Under the pieces are notes generated by a model, which searched no databases, had not been told where the DNA came from, and worked only from the letters and a program-made list of their open reading frames with translations. Positions 1-7,522 of a stretch of 64,000 nucleotides of DNA are shown piece by piece (the first letter of the stretch is position 1; every line of letters starts with the position of its first letter). This DNA comes from Bacillota bacterium (GTDB lineage Bacteria; Bacillota; Clostridia; Christensenellales; SZUA-584), in the NCBI GenBank assembly GCA_023399095.1, contig JAEWQS010000081.1:1-64000 (forward strand), written 5' to 3'. The position numbers and the translations under genes are program-made.

Positions 1-278
1 TCTTTCCCCTATATCAAAGGATTTATTCGCCGATCATCAATGCAGAAGAGATTGAAAAGAGGCGTATAGCAGAGTATGCAAACCGTTATAAACTATCAGC
101 TCGAGAACAGGAGATTTTTAATCTCATTGTGCAGGGCATGTCCAACGCTGAAATCGCCACCGCGTTGTATGTTACCGAAAGCACAGTTAAATTCCATGCA
201 GGGAATGTATTCAAAAAGACCGGCCTCACTAACCGTTCGGCGCTAATTTCTGATTTTAAACTAGGTAATAAAGCTTGA
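1..278 (+). CDS. LuxR-family regulator, C-terminal part
   Basis: The reading frame is already open at the left edge and ends with TGA at 276-278, so only the C-terminal 91 residues or so are present. The last 65 residues form a GerE/LuxR helix-turn-helix: a Leu-Ser-Ala-Arg-Glu start, the recognition region around Asn-Ala-Glu-Ile-Ala-Thr, and Thr-Glu-Ser-Thr-Val-Lys followed by a His and a Val-Phe-Lys-Lys helix. Proteins with this domain bind DNA, often as effectors of two-component or quorum signals; the sensory part lies outside the window, so its input is unknown. It is one of only two plus-strand genes here and runs toward the terminator of the next gene. Confidence 0.85.
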   Translation, partial: FPLYQRIYSPIINAEEIEKRRIAEYANRYKLSAREQEIFNLIVQGMSNAEIATALYVTESTVKFHAGNVFKKTGLTNRSALISDFKLGNKA

Positions 279-382
279 TAAAGCACCTTTGACCTAATGT
301 AAATATGTCTATGGACGGAGTTTTTCTGATAGTCTCCATTTTATTGGAAATTATACTTATAACGATACCCTGTCCCGCATAG

Positions 383-419
383 CGAAAAACAGGTGGAGGG
401 TTTATCCCTGCACCTGTTT
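383..419 (-). terminator. Intrinsic terminator of the sigma-like gene
   Basis: An inverted repeat with arms AACAGGTG and CACCTGTT, plus an inner GGG/CCC pairing, is followed on the minus strand by a run of five T. It lies about 20 bases downstream of the stop codon of the sigma-like gene, as expected for a rho-independent terminator. Confidence 0.7.
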
Positions 420-438
420 CATAATTTAAAGCTGTTTT

Positions 439-918
439 CTAACCCTGTTGGTCAAAAGACTTTTTAATTGTTTTCTCTGCCGCGTTTACGGACTTTGCCA
501 CAGCCTGAAACGTGCATCCTTCCATCGCTGCAATCTGATCATAGGTCAATTCTCCAAAATAGTAAAGCTTTAACCTTCGACGCTGTGTTTCGGTCAGTTT
601 GGCTATTGCCCTATGTAACAATTCGTTTTGAATGGAGGCAAGGGCTGATATCTCTGTTGATGCCTGCATTGAGAAAGCCCTGTGATGCAAAGCGGCTTCA
701 GTCAGTTCAGATTGTTCTATATGCCTGTCCACTTTGTTGAGATAGGATAAATCCTGCAGTTCAAAAGCATCAAACAGATTATAGAGGGTTTTTGTGATTT
801 CAATCTCATGCGGTACGCATTGGCCGTCATGAAATGATATGAAATGGCAGCCGTTTCGTTCTAATATCGTGTAGGGATTGTACTTATCTTTCCTGCGTTT
901 GGGACGATGCCCATCCAT
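439..918 (-). CDS. Sigma-70 region 4 family protein
   Basis: A 159-residue protein whose last 60 residues resemble sigma-70 region 4: a helix ending in Thr-Glu-Thr-Gln-Arg-Arg-Arg-Leu, then Tyr-Phe-Gly-Glu-Leu-Thr-Tyr-Asp-Gln-Ile-Ala and a recognition helix near Ala-Val-Ala-Lys-Ser-Val. No region 2 is evident, so it is probably not a full sigma factor. Short sigma-like proteins of this type are common in conjugative elements of Clostridia, where they are thought to control element genes; that role is inference here. The start is preceded by AAGGAGG eight bases upstream. It lies downstream of a small ORF that contains a terminator, which suggests attenuation. Confidence 0.75.
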   Translation of the reverse strand: MDGHRPKRRKDKYNPYTILERNGCHFISFHDGQCVPHEIEITKTLYNLFDAFELQDLSYLNKVDRHIEQSELTEAALHHRAFSMQASTEISALASIQNELLHRAIAKLTETQRRRLKLYYFGELTYDQIAAMEGCTFQAVAKSVNAAEKTIKKSFDQQG

Positions 919-933
919 TTTATTTACCTCCTT

Positions 934-1170
934 TCATCCGAAATCTAAAAAAATTAACTGAGGGCTGCGACAGTCATTTCTGCAAAATGAATAAGGCCCC
1001 GAGAAATAAATAAAAAAGGGTATAAAAAAACCCAACCGGGCATTATCCGATTGGGTCAAAACGAAATTATTTCTTAACCATTTCTTTTTTTTATGCGAAG
1101 GCCGTAAATATTTTAGACATTGAGGTTCAATGATATCCGTCTTATTTGCTTTCTGGATGATTCGATTCAT
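934..1170 (-). CDS. Small ORF, possible leader peptide
   Basis: A 78-codon frame with a good ribosome binding site (GGAGG, seven bases before ATG). The first half is basic (Lys-Lys-Lys-Lys-Trp-Leu-Arg) and the second half is Phe/Ile-rich. The frame runs straight through a strong terminator-like hairpin at 1023-1056. It ends 16 bases before the start of the sigma-like gene. I recognise no family. It may be a leader peptide whose translation affects termination, or a fortuitous frame in a leader region. Confidence 0.4.
   Translation of the reverse strand: MNRIIQKANKTDIIEPQCLKYLRPSHKKKKWLRNNFVLTQSDNARLGFFIPFFIYFSGPYSFCRNDCRSPQLIFLDFG
1023..1056 (-). terminator. Intrinsic terminator or attenuator in the leader
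   Basis: Ten-base arms ACCCAACCGG (1030-1039) and CCGATTGGGT (1047-1056) pair with one G-T wobble around a seven-base loop. On the minus strand the stem is followed by seven T. It lies within the small ORF and upstream of the sigma-like gene, so it would limit read-through into that gene unless the stem is disrupted. Confidence 0.7.
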
Positions 1171-1303
1171 AACTCTTCCTCCATAAAGGAGGGCATGCCT
1201 GCGCTCCGCCCTCTTATGAAAAAAGTCTACAAAGCAAAACTATGGGAAAACTCCAGAAATACTCCAGATTTTTACTAGAACTGGATTCGGAGAATTTTGA
1301 AAA

Positions 1304-1336
1304 GAAAAAATCAGCCATGACAAACTAGCTGATTTT
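1304..1336 (-). terminator. Terminator after the winged-helix gene
   Basis: Nine-base perfect arms AAAATCAGC and GCTGATTTT, spaced by 12 bases, with T-rich sequence following on the minus strand. It lies 16 bases after the stop codon of the winged-helix regulator. Confidence 0.65.
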
Positions 1337-1351
1337 AGAAAAATAGAACGT

Positions 1352-2038
1352 CTACATAACATTGCATTTATATCCTACGCCATGCACACTTTTTATATAG
1401 TCAAGGGTGCTTGCTTGTTTTTTTATTTTATGCCGCAGACTGCTCACATGGTTGTGAATAAGCTTATTGCAGGAAACACAATATACCTCTCCCCATATCA
1501 GTTCCATAAGCATCTCAAAGGTATAGACGCGTCTGGGATGGGCAGTCAGCAGGTACAGGATATCAAACTCACGGGGTGTTAGGCTGATTTCGCATCCGCC
1601 GATTTCAACCGCCCGGTATTCCTTATATACAATAAGATCGCCGCGCTGAATAACAGTTAATGGTTCCGTATCCTTACTTTTCAATTCAAGGTAACTGAGC
1701 GTATTGTTTTCCTCCGAGTCATTCTCTTTTTTGATGTTATTCTGCTTGAAATATTGCTTGGCACAGTATTCTATCAGCTTCCGATGCCGCTTTTCGCCGC
1801 TCCGAAGGGACAATACCAGAATCGGAATGGGGTAAACAGGATGCAGATTCTGAATTTCCTTGAAGACCTCTGGATTGTCCGAGCAGACGGTGACGCAAAA
1901 ATAGGTTTCCCGTTCAAGCCTTTGGAGGGCTTCATAAAAGCTTGGAACGAAATGCAGGCATACGTCATACCCATGCCATTCGCATTGTACGGCTTCGTAC
2001 TCCTTTTCATCATACGCAATCCCCAACACATACTTCAT
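1352..2038 (-). CDS. Response-regulator-like winged-helix protein
   Basis: A 228-residue protein with a C-terminal OmpR/PhoB-type winged helix (about residues 130-228). It shows Ser-Leu-Thr-Pro-Arg-Glu-Phe-Asp-Ile-Leu, a Trp-Gly near the middle, and the closing Val-His-Gly-Val-Gly-Tyr-Lys. The N-terminal 100 residues have the length of a receiver domain, but the usual acidic pocket and phospho-acceptor Asp are not obvious, so it may not be controlled by phosphorylation. The ATG at 2038 is chosen because GGAGG precedes it by six bases; an upstream start nine codons earlier lacks a site. No histidine kinase gene is adjacent. Confidence 0.75.
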   Translation of the reverse strand: MKYVLGIAYDEKEYEAVQCEWHGYDVCLHFVPSFYEALQRLERETYFCVTVCSDNPEVFKEIQNLHPVYPIPILVLSLRSGEKRHRKLIEYCAKQYFKQNNIKKENDSEENNTLSYLELKSKDTEPLTVIQRGDLIVYKEYRAVEIGGCEISLTPREFDILYLLTAHPRRVYTFEMLMELIWGEVYCVSCNKLIHNHVSSLRHKIKKQASTLDYIKSVHGVGYKCNVM

Positions 2039-2252
2039 TTGTCGTCCTCCTTCCGTTGAAAACAAAAGCGTCGTAATACCCGGTGCGCGGGTAAAGACAA
2101 CGCTTGCGTTAAACTGCTATATAGTTCCTTTTTTCGATAGATTGGCTCCATACAGGCAAACGCTTTGGCCCGGTCGCTTCAGTTTATAAGCGTACAGCCG
2201 TGCACAGCCTTTTTGGATGTTTATTGTTTTCGTAAATTATAGATATCTGTGT

Positions 2253-3788
2253 TCACCCCCGCGACATTCTGTTCTTCAATTTCTCCTCCACATCCCGCAA
2301 AATAGCGATCACACCTGCACGGTTTCCAATACTGCCCGCGCCCTGCGCCCATAAAGCGTTAAAATGCGACTGAAACTCGTTTACGATCAATATTTGATTA
2401 GTATGGATCATCAGTGGTTCCTCGCCGCTCCAGCAGTTGGCCGTCATGCTTGCGTTCCGCTTGATATGCCAGCAGCTTCCCGCATGCAGCGCCGATAAGT
2501 CATCCAGTATCAGCAGGTGGAAGTTCGGTACGTTCTCAAGATACTGAATGTAGCCGTTCAATATGGCCGCGCAGCCTTCGGCGTTCAGGTTGACAAAGCC
2601 TTTTTTCATAAAATACAGCCCCGGCATGCGACAAAATCCGTCCTGCGCTATCTGCGTGAGCCTTGAAAGTGAGAGGATCTCCCGAAACACCGAGCCGCCG
2701 CCGAACACGCTGTCCATCCCGGCCTTGAAGCGCGCAAACTCCGCACTGCGCCACGCAAATTCGGTGCCTTCATGCCCCAGCGCGAGCAGCGCACGGTCGT
2801 ATGCCTCTTGAGTCGTATACAGGGGGTTGAGGCTGTCTTTGACGACGTCAAGGCTGCCGGATGTGGAAAATTCCATATGGAGAATTTCGAGAATATTTCG
2901 GGAATAATCGTCACTGTATACTTGAAGCGCAGGTTGTGCGTAACGGGCTGTCTGTTCAAAACTCTTTTGCGTTTCCTCTATAAAACTCCTGTCGGTGACG
3001 ACCAGGGCAACGGGCGACGCGGCGATGCCCGGCGTTTCCGTCACAAGCATAACCGCGCCGTCCGAAATAATCAAATGCATCTGGTTGGTGACGGTCTGCG
3101 TCAAACCATGCACCAATAAAAGCCGGATATGCCCAGAGACAAGCGGCTGCATATAGACATCAATCAGTCGTGACATTGCCTGTGTGTCTCCGGATACGCA
3201 TACCACAAGCCGTATTCTTAAGCGGCTTTTTTCGATTGTCCGGATAATCAGGCCGGATATATCCTCCTGCGCGATGGTAACGATCCGGTCGCTGGAGAGA
3301 AAGATATCCACGCGGCATTCCTGCGCGAGCGCGGCGAAAAGCGGTTCAAGGTCAAGCGCGATTTGTATGAATCCAAGCCTAATTGAAGATTGTCGCGCAG
3401 GGCAAGCCGAAGCGGCTTGCGGAGGAGTGGGCAGCGGCCTTCCCATATCCGGCGCGTCGCCGCCAAGATTCCGGCGCAGTCTGTCCCCGTCGCTTGCCAG
3501 CCACACCACGAGATTTTGCTTAATGCGGTGAATCGAAGACATCTCTGTAGGCAAACCCTCTGTCTCGAAATGCGCATTGAGCCACTCTATGTCGTCAATG
3601 CTCCGGCTTTGCGCAAGGATATATTCCGCCAGTGCATCCATCTGAGCGCTTGCCGCCCGCAGCTTTCGCTTGCCGCTGAGCCAACGGCTTACCAGGGAGG
3701 GATCGACGCCCAGCGCCTTGGCAAGCTGATTGCCGCTGATGACGAAATAGTCCATGACGGTTTTTATTTTACTGTTTGTCTCTGTCAC
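2253..3788 (-). CDS. HTH protein with large unknown C-terminal region
   Basis: About 511 residues. Residues 12-40 form a helix-turn-helix (Asn-Gln-Leu-Ala-Lys-Ala-Leu-Gly-Val-Asp, then Ser-Leu-Val-Ser-Arg-Trp-Leu-Ser-Gly-Lys-Arg). The following 450 residues match no family I know and show no membrane segment, P-loop or zinc motif. I place the start at the GTG at 3788, eight bases after AAAGGA; an ATG eleven codons later is the alternative. It follows the minus-strand run of HEAT and zinc-ribbon genes and could be the last gene of that run, perhaps its regulator (inference). Confidence 0.6.
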   Translation of the reverse strand: MTETNSKIKTVMDYFVISGNQLAKALGVDPSLVSRWLSGKRKLRAASAQMDALAEYILAQSRSIDDIEWLNAHFETEGLPTEMSSIHRIKQNLVVWLASDGDRLRRNLGGDAPDMGRPLPTPPQAASACPARQSSIRLGFIQIALDLEPLFAALAQECRVDIFLSSDRIVTIAQEDISGLIIRTIEKSRLRIRLVVCVSGDTQAMSRLIDVYMQPLVSGHIRLLLVHGLTQTVTNQMHLIISDGAVMLVTETPGIAASPVALVVTDRSFIEETQKSFEQTARYAQPALQVYSDDYSRNILEILHMEFSTSGSLDVVKDSLNPLYTTQEAYDRALLALGHEGTEFAWRSAEFARFKAGMDSVFGGGSVFREILSLSRLTQIAQDGFCRMPGLYFMKKGFVNLNAEGCAAILNGYIQYLENVPNFHLLILDDLSALHAGSCWHIKRNASMTANCWSGEEPLMIHTNQILIVNEFQSHFNALWAQGAGSIGNRAGVIAILRDVEEKLKNRMSRG

Positions 3789-3858
3789 TGAAATCTGTCC
3801 TTTCAAGCTATCCGTGAAAACGCTTATGATCCATGCACTTGTCTTTAGCCTTGTTGGC

Positions 3859-4095
3859 CTACCGGTTAAAATCCTCCGGCCCGAAGTCCGTCTCAATCAC
3901 CGTGCCGCTGTCCGAATAGTAGCGTTCCTTTTTCCCGCAGCGCGTGCACCAAGCCGTGGCAACTTTGCCGGATGCGGCAAAGCTCCCGTCGTCGTTATCC
4001 CTGATGGCATGGTGAACCTTCCCGCATATTTGGCATTTGCAATGGCCATCGAGATGCTGTATGCAGTCGTGATTGTTTTCGGTTTTTTCGTTCAT
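3859..4095 (-). CDS. Small zinc-ribbon-like protein
   Basis: A 78-residue protein with two Cys-x-x-Cys pairs: Cys-Lys-Cys-Gln-Ile-Cys-Gly-Lys near residue 20 and Trp-Cys-Thr-Arg-Cys-Gly-Lys near residue 50, with His residues close by, so zinc binding is likely. The start ATG at 4095 lies after GGGAGGAAAGGACG; an upstream start is less well placed. Its N-terminal part resembles the 61-residue protein at 6370-6555 (Asn-His-x-Cys-x-x-His-Leu, then Cys-Lys-Cys-x-Ile-Cys-Gly). Function unknown. Confidence 0.65.
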   Translation of the reverse strand: MNEKTENNHDCIQHLDGHCKCQICGKVHHAIRDNDDGSFAASGKVATAWCTRCGKKERYYSDSGTVIETDFGPEDFNR

Positions 4096-4207
4096 CGTCC
4101 TTTCCTCCCTTTTATTTTTTCGTTCCATTCTTAGGCAGGCAGGGCTCCTTGATAAAGTCGCAGCCGTAATCCGTGCCGTCGTTGGTACCGCCTACCTTGC
4201 CGCATAT

Positions 4208-4533
4208 CTAGCAGCATAGCTCGCTTACCGGGCAATTCTGGATTGTATAAACGAGCTTATGCTTCGTCTCGCCGCAAACGCTACATACAACATGACCGCC
4301 CTGATATTTCCACCAATGCGGAAAGCCATCGGATACTCCGCAGACCCGGCACGTTTTGATACATCCGGGACCTTTCCAATCATGTGTCGCTTTTCTAGAG
4401 CCGCAAATCGAGCAGATTTGCACACATGGATTTTCAGTTGCGTGATAAGCATGGCCTTCGCTGCGCGTCATGCCGCATCGAAGCATTGGCAGTCTTTCCA
4501 TTTGTGACCAAAATTCCTACAGATAAATCCCAT
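4208..4533 (-). pseudogene. Zinc-ribbon repeat gene with frameshift
   Basis: A GGGAGG site precedes ATG at 4533, and the frame begins Met-Gly-Phe-Ile-Cys-Arg-Asn-Phe-Gly-His-Lys-Trp but stops after 21 codons. The neighbouring frame continues with Leu-Arg-Cys-Gly-Met-Thr-Arg-Ser-Glu-Gly-His and then a series of Cys-x-x-Cys-Gly knuckles to 4208. Adding one base near the Cys-Gln-Cys segment gives a continuous protein of about 108 residues with repeated Cys-x-x-Cys-Gly..His-x-Trp units, typical of tandem zinc ribbons. The break may be real decay or a base missed in sequencing. Total length is one base short of a multiple of three. Confidence 0.6.
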
Positions 4534-4687
4534 TGCAAAACCTCCCGTTCGTTAATACTTTACAGGCAAGGCATTACTTCCACCATAACGTTGCCCTGTC
4601 GTCTATGCAGGATATTTCGATGTCATACTGCCCTCCATTCCTATGCGGTCTTCGTCCGCCTAAAGCCGGAATACAACCTCGGAAAGA

Positions 4688-4828
4688 TCAACGTGTTCGT
4701 CCACGCAGAGCTCGCTGGGGCGGTCTGTATGTAGAACGGAAAAGCTGTCCGTCTGACTTCAGTGCGGCGACTGCCGCCAGCGCTTTTTCCCGGTCCATAT
4801 CCCGCCATCCGGATGAAAAAAATCCCAT
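4688..4828 (-). CDS. 46-residue peptide with the HEAT-family N-terminal cap
   Basis: The start ATG at 4828 follows AGGAGG at five bases. The peptide begins Met-Gly-Phe-Phe-Ser-Ser-Gly-Trp and continues Glu-Lys-Ala-Leu-Ala-Ala-Val-Ala-Ala-Leu-Lys-Ser-Asp-Gly, the same cap as the long HEAT-like genes around it. It then stops after a basic tail (Arg-Pro-Pro-Gln-Arg-Ala-Leu-Arg-Gly-Arg-Thr-Arg). It is either the stump of a deleted paralogue or a genuine short peptide that shares a recognition segment with the long proteins. Another frame just downstream encodes Glu-His-Val-Asp, a hint of a lost C-terminus. Confidence 0.5.
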   Translation of the reverse strand: MGFFSSGWRDMDREKALAAVAALKSDGQLFRSTYRPPQRALRGRTR

Positions 4829-4922
4829 GGCATCCTCCTATTATTCGCCCCGCATTGCTTTTCGCCGGAGGGGTTCTTCCAGTCATGATCCCGGCCCGAA
4901 TTTACCCTTCGTTTCACCCCCT

Positions 4923-6290
4923 TCACAGCGATCCGTCCAGCTCAAAATAGGTATAACCCCGGTCTTCGTGGCAGCTTCTATCGCGCCGCTCCATGCTGCT
5001 CTCGTCGTCATGAGACACTGCCCTGCCGCGCAAGGGCGCGATGGCATCGTTTGCGCGCCCTTGCCGGTAGATCTGCTTGAGCGCAGATGCGATATGCGCA
5101 AGATCAAATCTTTCCTCGTCGCTGTTTGAGGAGATGATATCGATCATGGCCGTAATCGTTCGGTCGTCCAGCTTTTGCACCCATTCTTCGTCCAGCGCAT
5201 CCAGGCGGGCACAGACCGCGCACGTGCAATAATGTTTCGGGCTCATGGCGATCATGTCCCGTAGATACATCGCGTCCGCCCATTGCCGCAAGTCCTCAGT
5301 AAGATAAGTCTTATCGATCCTTCGCTTTGATGCTTCAGCCCATTGGCTATCTTCCCATGGCGAATACACCAAACGCAGGCGCTGCTTTGCGTCGTCCGAC
5401 AAGCGCTCGTTCGCATCGTGGCAGAGGCACCCCTTGTGCTTATCCAAGTACATGTTTTTGGGGAAACGCGTTACGCTCTCGTGGAGCGCGATGCCTATAA
5501 AGCCCTCCTCGCTGGTCAGTCGGCTTCCGGCCTCCTGCCGGACAGATTCGGGGCCGCAGAGCGCAAGGATGGCCAGTCGGCGCTGGTCCGTTACGTCGCG
5601 GATTTCCACGAGTTCGGCGCAGGCGGTGCAGACCTCCTTATCCTGCGTCTGCACCATGATCTCCAGCGCGAGCGCCTTGTCCGCCAAGCTCCGGATGAGG
5701 AAGGCGCATGCTGCCGGAGCCTCGGTTGAGCGAGCCAGTGCGTAAGCGGGGGCGGGGTCGCGCATGACTGCCGCGATGGGCGCACGTTTGCGATCTTCCC
5801 GTGCTTTTGCGAGCAAATCCTGCAGGATGTTCTGATCCGTGATGCGGGAAAGCACCTCAAGCTCGATCCGCGGATATTTTTCGTACAAAAACCCTAGGTA
5901 ATCCTGATCGCCGATAAATGAGACGGCGCGGCGTGCGGCGTCGGGTTTGTCGTGAAGCGCGACGCATTTCAGACAGTTTTGCAGCGGTTTGTCGCGCAGA
6001 ACGGCGTCGCGGTCCATATCCTCGAGCGCGTCCCATGCGCTCTTCAGCGGCTCTGTTTGAAACAGCCGCAAAAGAGCGCGATCTTCATCATCCCACCGGT
6101 GCGTAATGCCTATAAAGTGCATCAGAGCATGGGCGTTTCCCAGCCGATCGATAGCCGCCGCGCGAACCGACGCAAGCGGCGCATCCAGTGCGGCGTTGGT
6201 TACGGCGTAGTCGTATGATTTTAGCCTGCGCACGCTCCGAAGCGCCCGTTTTTCCTTTTGGGACATCCATCCCGGCGCAAAGAATCCCAT
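4923..6290 (-). CDS. HEAT-like repeat protein with CHxD domain (455 aa)
   Basis: Starts with the family cap Met-Gly-Phe-Phe-Ala-Pro-Gly-Trp-Met-Ser, a Lys-Arg-Ala segment, then HEAT-like helices with the pattern Arg-Ile-x-Asp-Gln-x-x-Leu up to about residue 270. A Cys-x7-Cys-His segment lies near residue 290. Residues 345-455 form a C-terminal domain also present twice in the 671-residue paralogue: Cys-x-Arg-Leu-Asp-x-Leu-Asp..Trp, then Phe-Asp, Tyr-Arg-Gln-Gly-Arg, His-Asp-Asp, and the closing Cys-His-Glu-Asp-Arg-Gly-Tyr-Thr-Tyr-Phe-Glu-Leu. HEAT repeats usually mediate protein contacts; no catalytic motif is evident. Start chosen for the cap and the preceding GGAGG. Confidence 0.75.
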   Translation of the reverse strand: MGFFAPGWMSQKEKRALRSVRRLKSYDYAVTNAALDAPLASVRAAAIDRLGNAHALMHFIGITHRWDDEDRALLRLFQTEPLKSAWDALEDMDRDAVLRDKPLQNCLKCVALHDKPDAARRAVSFIGDQDYLGFLYEKYPRIELEVLSRITDQNILQDLLAKAREDRKRAPIAAVMRDPAPAYALARSTEAPAACAFLIRSLADKALALEIMVQTQDKEVCTACAELVEIRDVTDQRRLAILALCGPESVRQEAGSRLTSEEGFIGIALHESVTRFPKNMYLDKHKGCLCHDANERLSDDAKQRLRLVYSPWEDSQWAEASKRRIDKTYLTEDLRQWADAMYLRDMIAMSPKHYCTCAVCARLDALDEEWVQKLDDRTITAMIDIISSNSDEERFDLAHIASALKQIYRQGRANDAIAPLRGRAVSHDDESSMERRDRSCHEDRGYTYFELDGSL

Positions 6291-6369
6291 AATCGTTACC
6301 TCCTGTTCGCCCCTCCGGGCCGCAGTCGCTTAGCCGCTTTTTTTGTCTCATTGATGCATGCATATTTTT

Positions 6370-6555
6370 TCAATCAAAGCCGAAAACGATGCCAGCAGAA
6401 AGATCAAAATGTGAATCCTCATGGCAGCCGTCACTCCGATAACCATGATCATGATGCGTGCCGTCCAGCTTCTTTATCCTACCGCAAATCATGCACTTGC
6501 AGCGAATATTCAGATGATCCACGCAATTGTGATCCTTACCCGATCCCTGATTCAT
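6370..6555 (-). CDS. Small zinc-ribbon-like protein (61 aa)
   Basis: GAGG lies eight bases before ATG. The protein has Asn-Cys-Val-Asp-His-Leu and Cys-Lys-Cys-Met-Ile-Cys-Gly-Arg, then His-His-Asp-His, and near the end Gly-Cys-His-Glu-Asp-Ser-His-Phe-Asp-Leu. The last motif resembles the Cys-His-Glu-Asp ending of the 455-residue HEAT protein just downstream. The Cys/His content suggests a metal site. It is a relative of the 78-residue protein at 3859-4095. Function unknown. Confidence 0.6.
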   Translation of the reverse strand: MNQGSGKDHNCVDHLNIRCKCMICGRIKKLDGTHHDHGYRSDGCHEDSHFDLSAGIVFGFD

Positions 6556-6589
6556 TTTGATACCTCATTTAATATATCTTAATATACCT

Positions 6590-7507
6590 TCAAAGCTCAT
6601 CGCCCAGAAACATATCCACGTGCGGATTTGACTCTCCGCATAAAGCCGCCCCTCTGTATGCATCGATATGAATCTTTGCGTTCTTCAGCTTCTCTTTGAC
6701 AAGGAACGATTTGCCGCTCGCCGGATAAACCGCCTTCAACAGCCCGTATACCTCGGGTATCTCACCTAAAGCGATGCCTTTTTGTATAAGACCAAATTTC
6801 GTATAAAGGATCAACCGTTCGATCAGGGCTTCGTTTGCATACCGCCCCCATTCGCGCACATCCAGCTTTAAAAGCCTCCTGATCGCGTCGTTGTCGCGTG
6901 TATGACAGACATATTTGACAAGCCATTCCGGGCCAAGAAGGTTCACTGTAAACCCGCGCGCGCAGCCTTTCGCATGTGATGCAATGTGAAAAAGTGTTTC
7001 CTGCGCGCGTATCCGCTGCATACCTTGTCGGCAGATGACCGGATCGTCTGTGTTTATAAACAGCTCCTCCAGCTTACCTTCCCGCTCCGCCCTGTTTAAA
7101 GCGAGCTGTCTTCTGGCGCACGCCCGGACATCTTCGGACTTTGCGCGGTTCGCCACATCCTGCAGCCATTCCTCATCGCGGAGCCTTCGCGCGGCATTTA
7201 AGGATATGGCATCGTATGGATCACGGTCGTAAATCGCAAGCCCGGCCTCGGCCACCACCGCGAGGTACTGCGCCTCGCTTATCCGCGCAGCGGCAGCCAT
7301 GCGGTTTTGCGGACTTAACTTCTCGCTGAGCACAAGCTGCAGTAACAGCTTATCCTTTTGAATGCGCGATATGGCGGCCTGCTCGACTCGCGGATGGACG
7401 CACGCCAGCGCGGCGCGGCACAGCATGGCTTCGTCTTCCAGCCGGTTGACCGCGGCTAACGCCTTCGTTTCGTTGCCGCTCATCCATTTTGGTTTAAACA
7501 GCACCAT
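6590..7507 (-). CDS. HEAT-like repeat protein (305 aa)
   Basis: Begins Met-Val-Leu-Phe-Lys-Pro-Lys-Trp-Met-Ser-Gly, with Lys-Ala-Leu-Ala-Ala-Val next, i.e. the shared N-terminal cap with Gly2 replaced by Val. Alpha-helical repeats of about 25-30 residues fill residues 20-200. The last 100 residues lack clear repeats and end with His-Val-Asp-Met-Phe-Leu-Gly-Asp. GGGAGG sits four bases before the start. It lies 15 bases after the next paralogue upstream, so the two are probably cotranscribed. No catalytic residues recognised. Confidence 0.7.
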   Translation of the reverse strand: MVLFKPKWMSGNETKALAAVNRLEDEAMLCRAALACVHPRVEQAAISRIQKDKLLLQLVLSEKLSPQNRMAAAARISEAQYLAVVAEAGLAIYDRDPYDAISLNAARRLRDEEWLQDVANRAKSEDVRACARRQLALNRAEREGKLEELFINTDDPVICRQGMQRIRAQETLFHIASHAKGCARGFTVNLLGPEWLVKYVCHTRDNDAIRRLLKLDVREWGRYANEALIERLILYTKFGLIQKGIALGEIPEVYGLLKAVYPASGKSFLVKEKLKNAKIHIDAYRGAALCGESNPHVDMFLGDEL

Positions 7508-7522
7508 ATTTCCTCCCTATAT

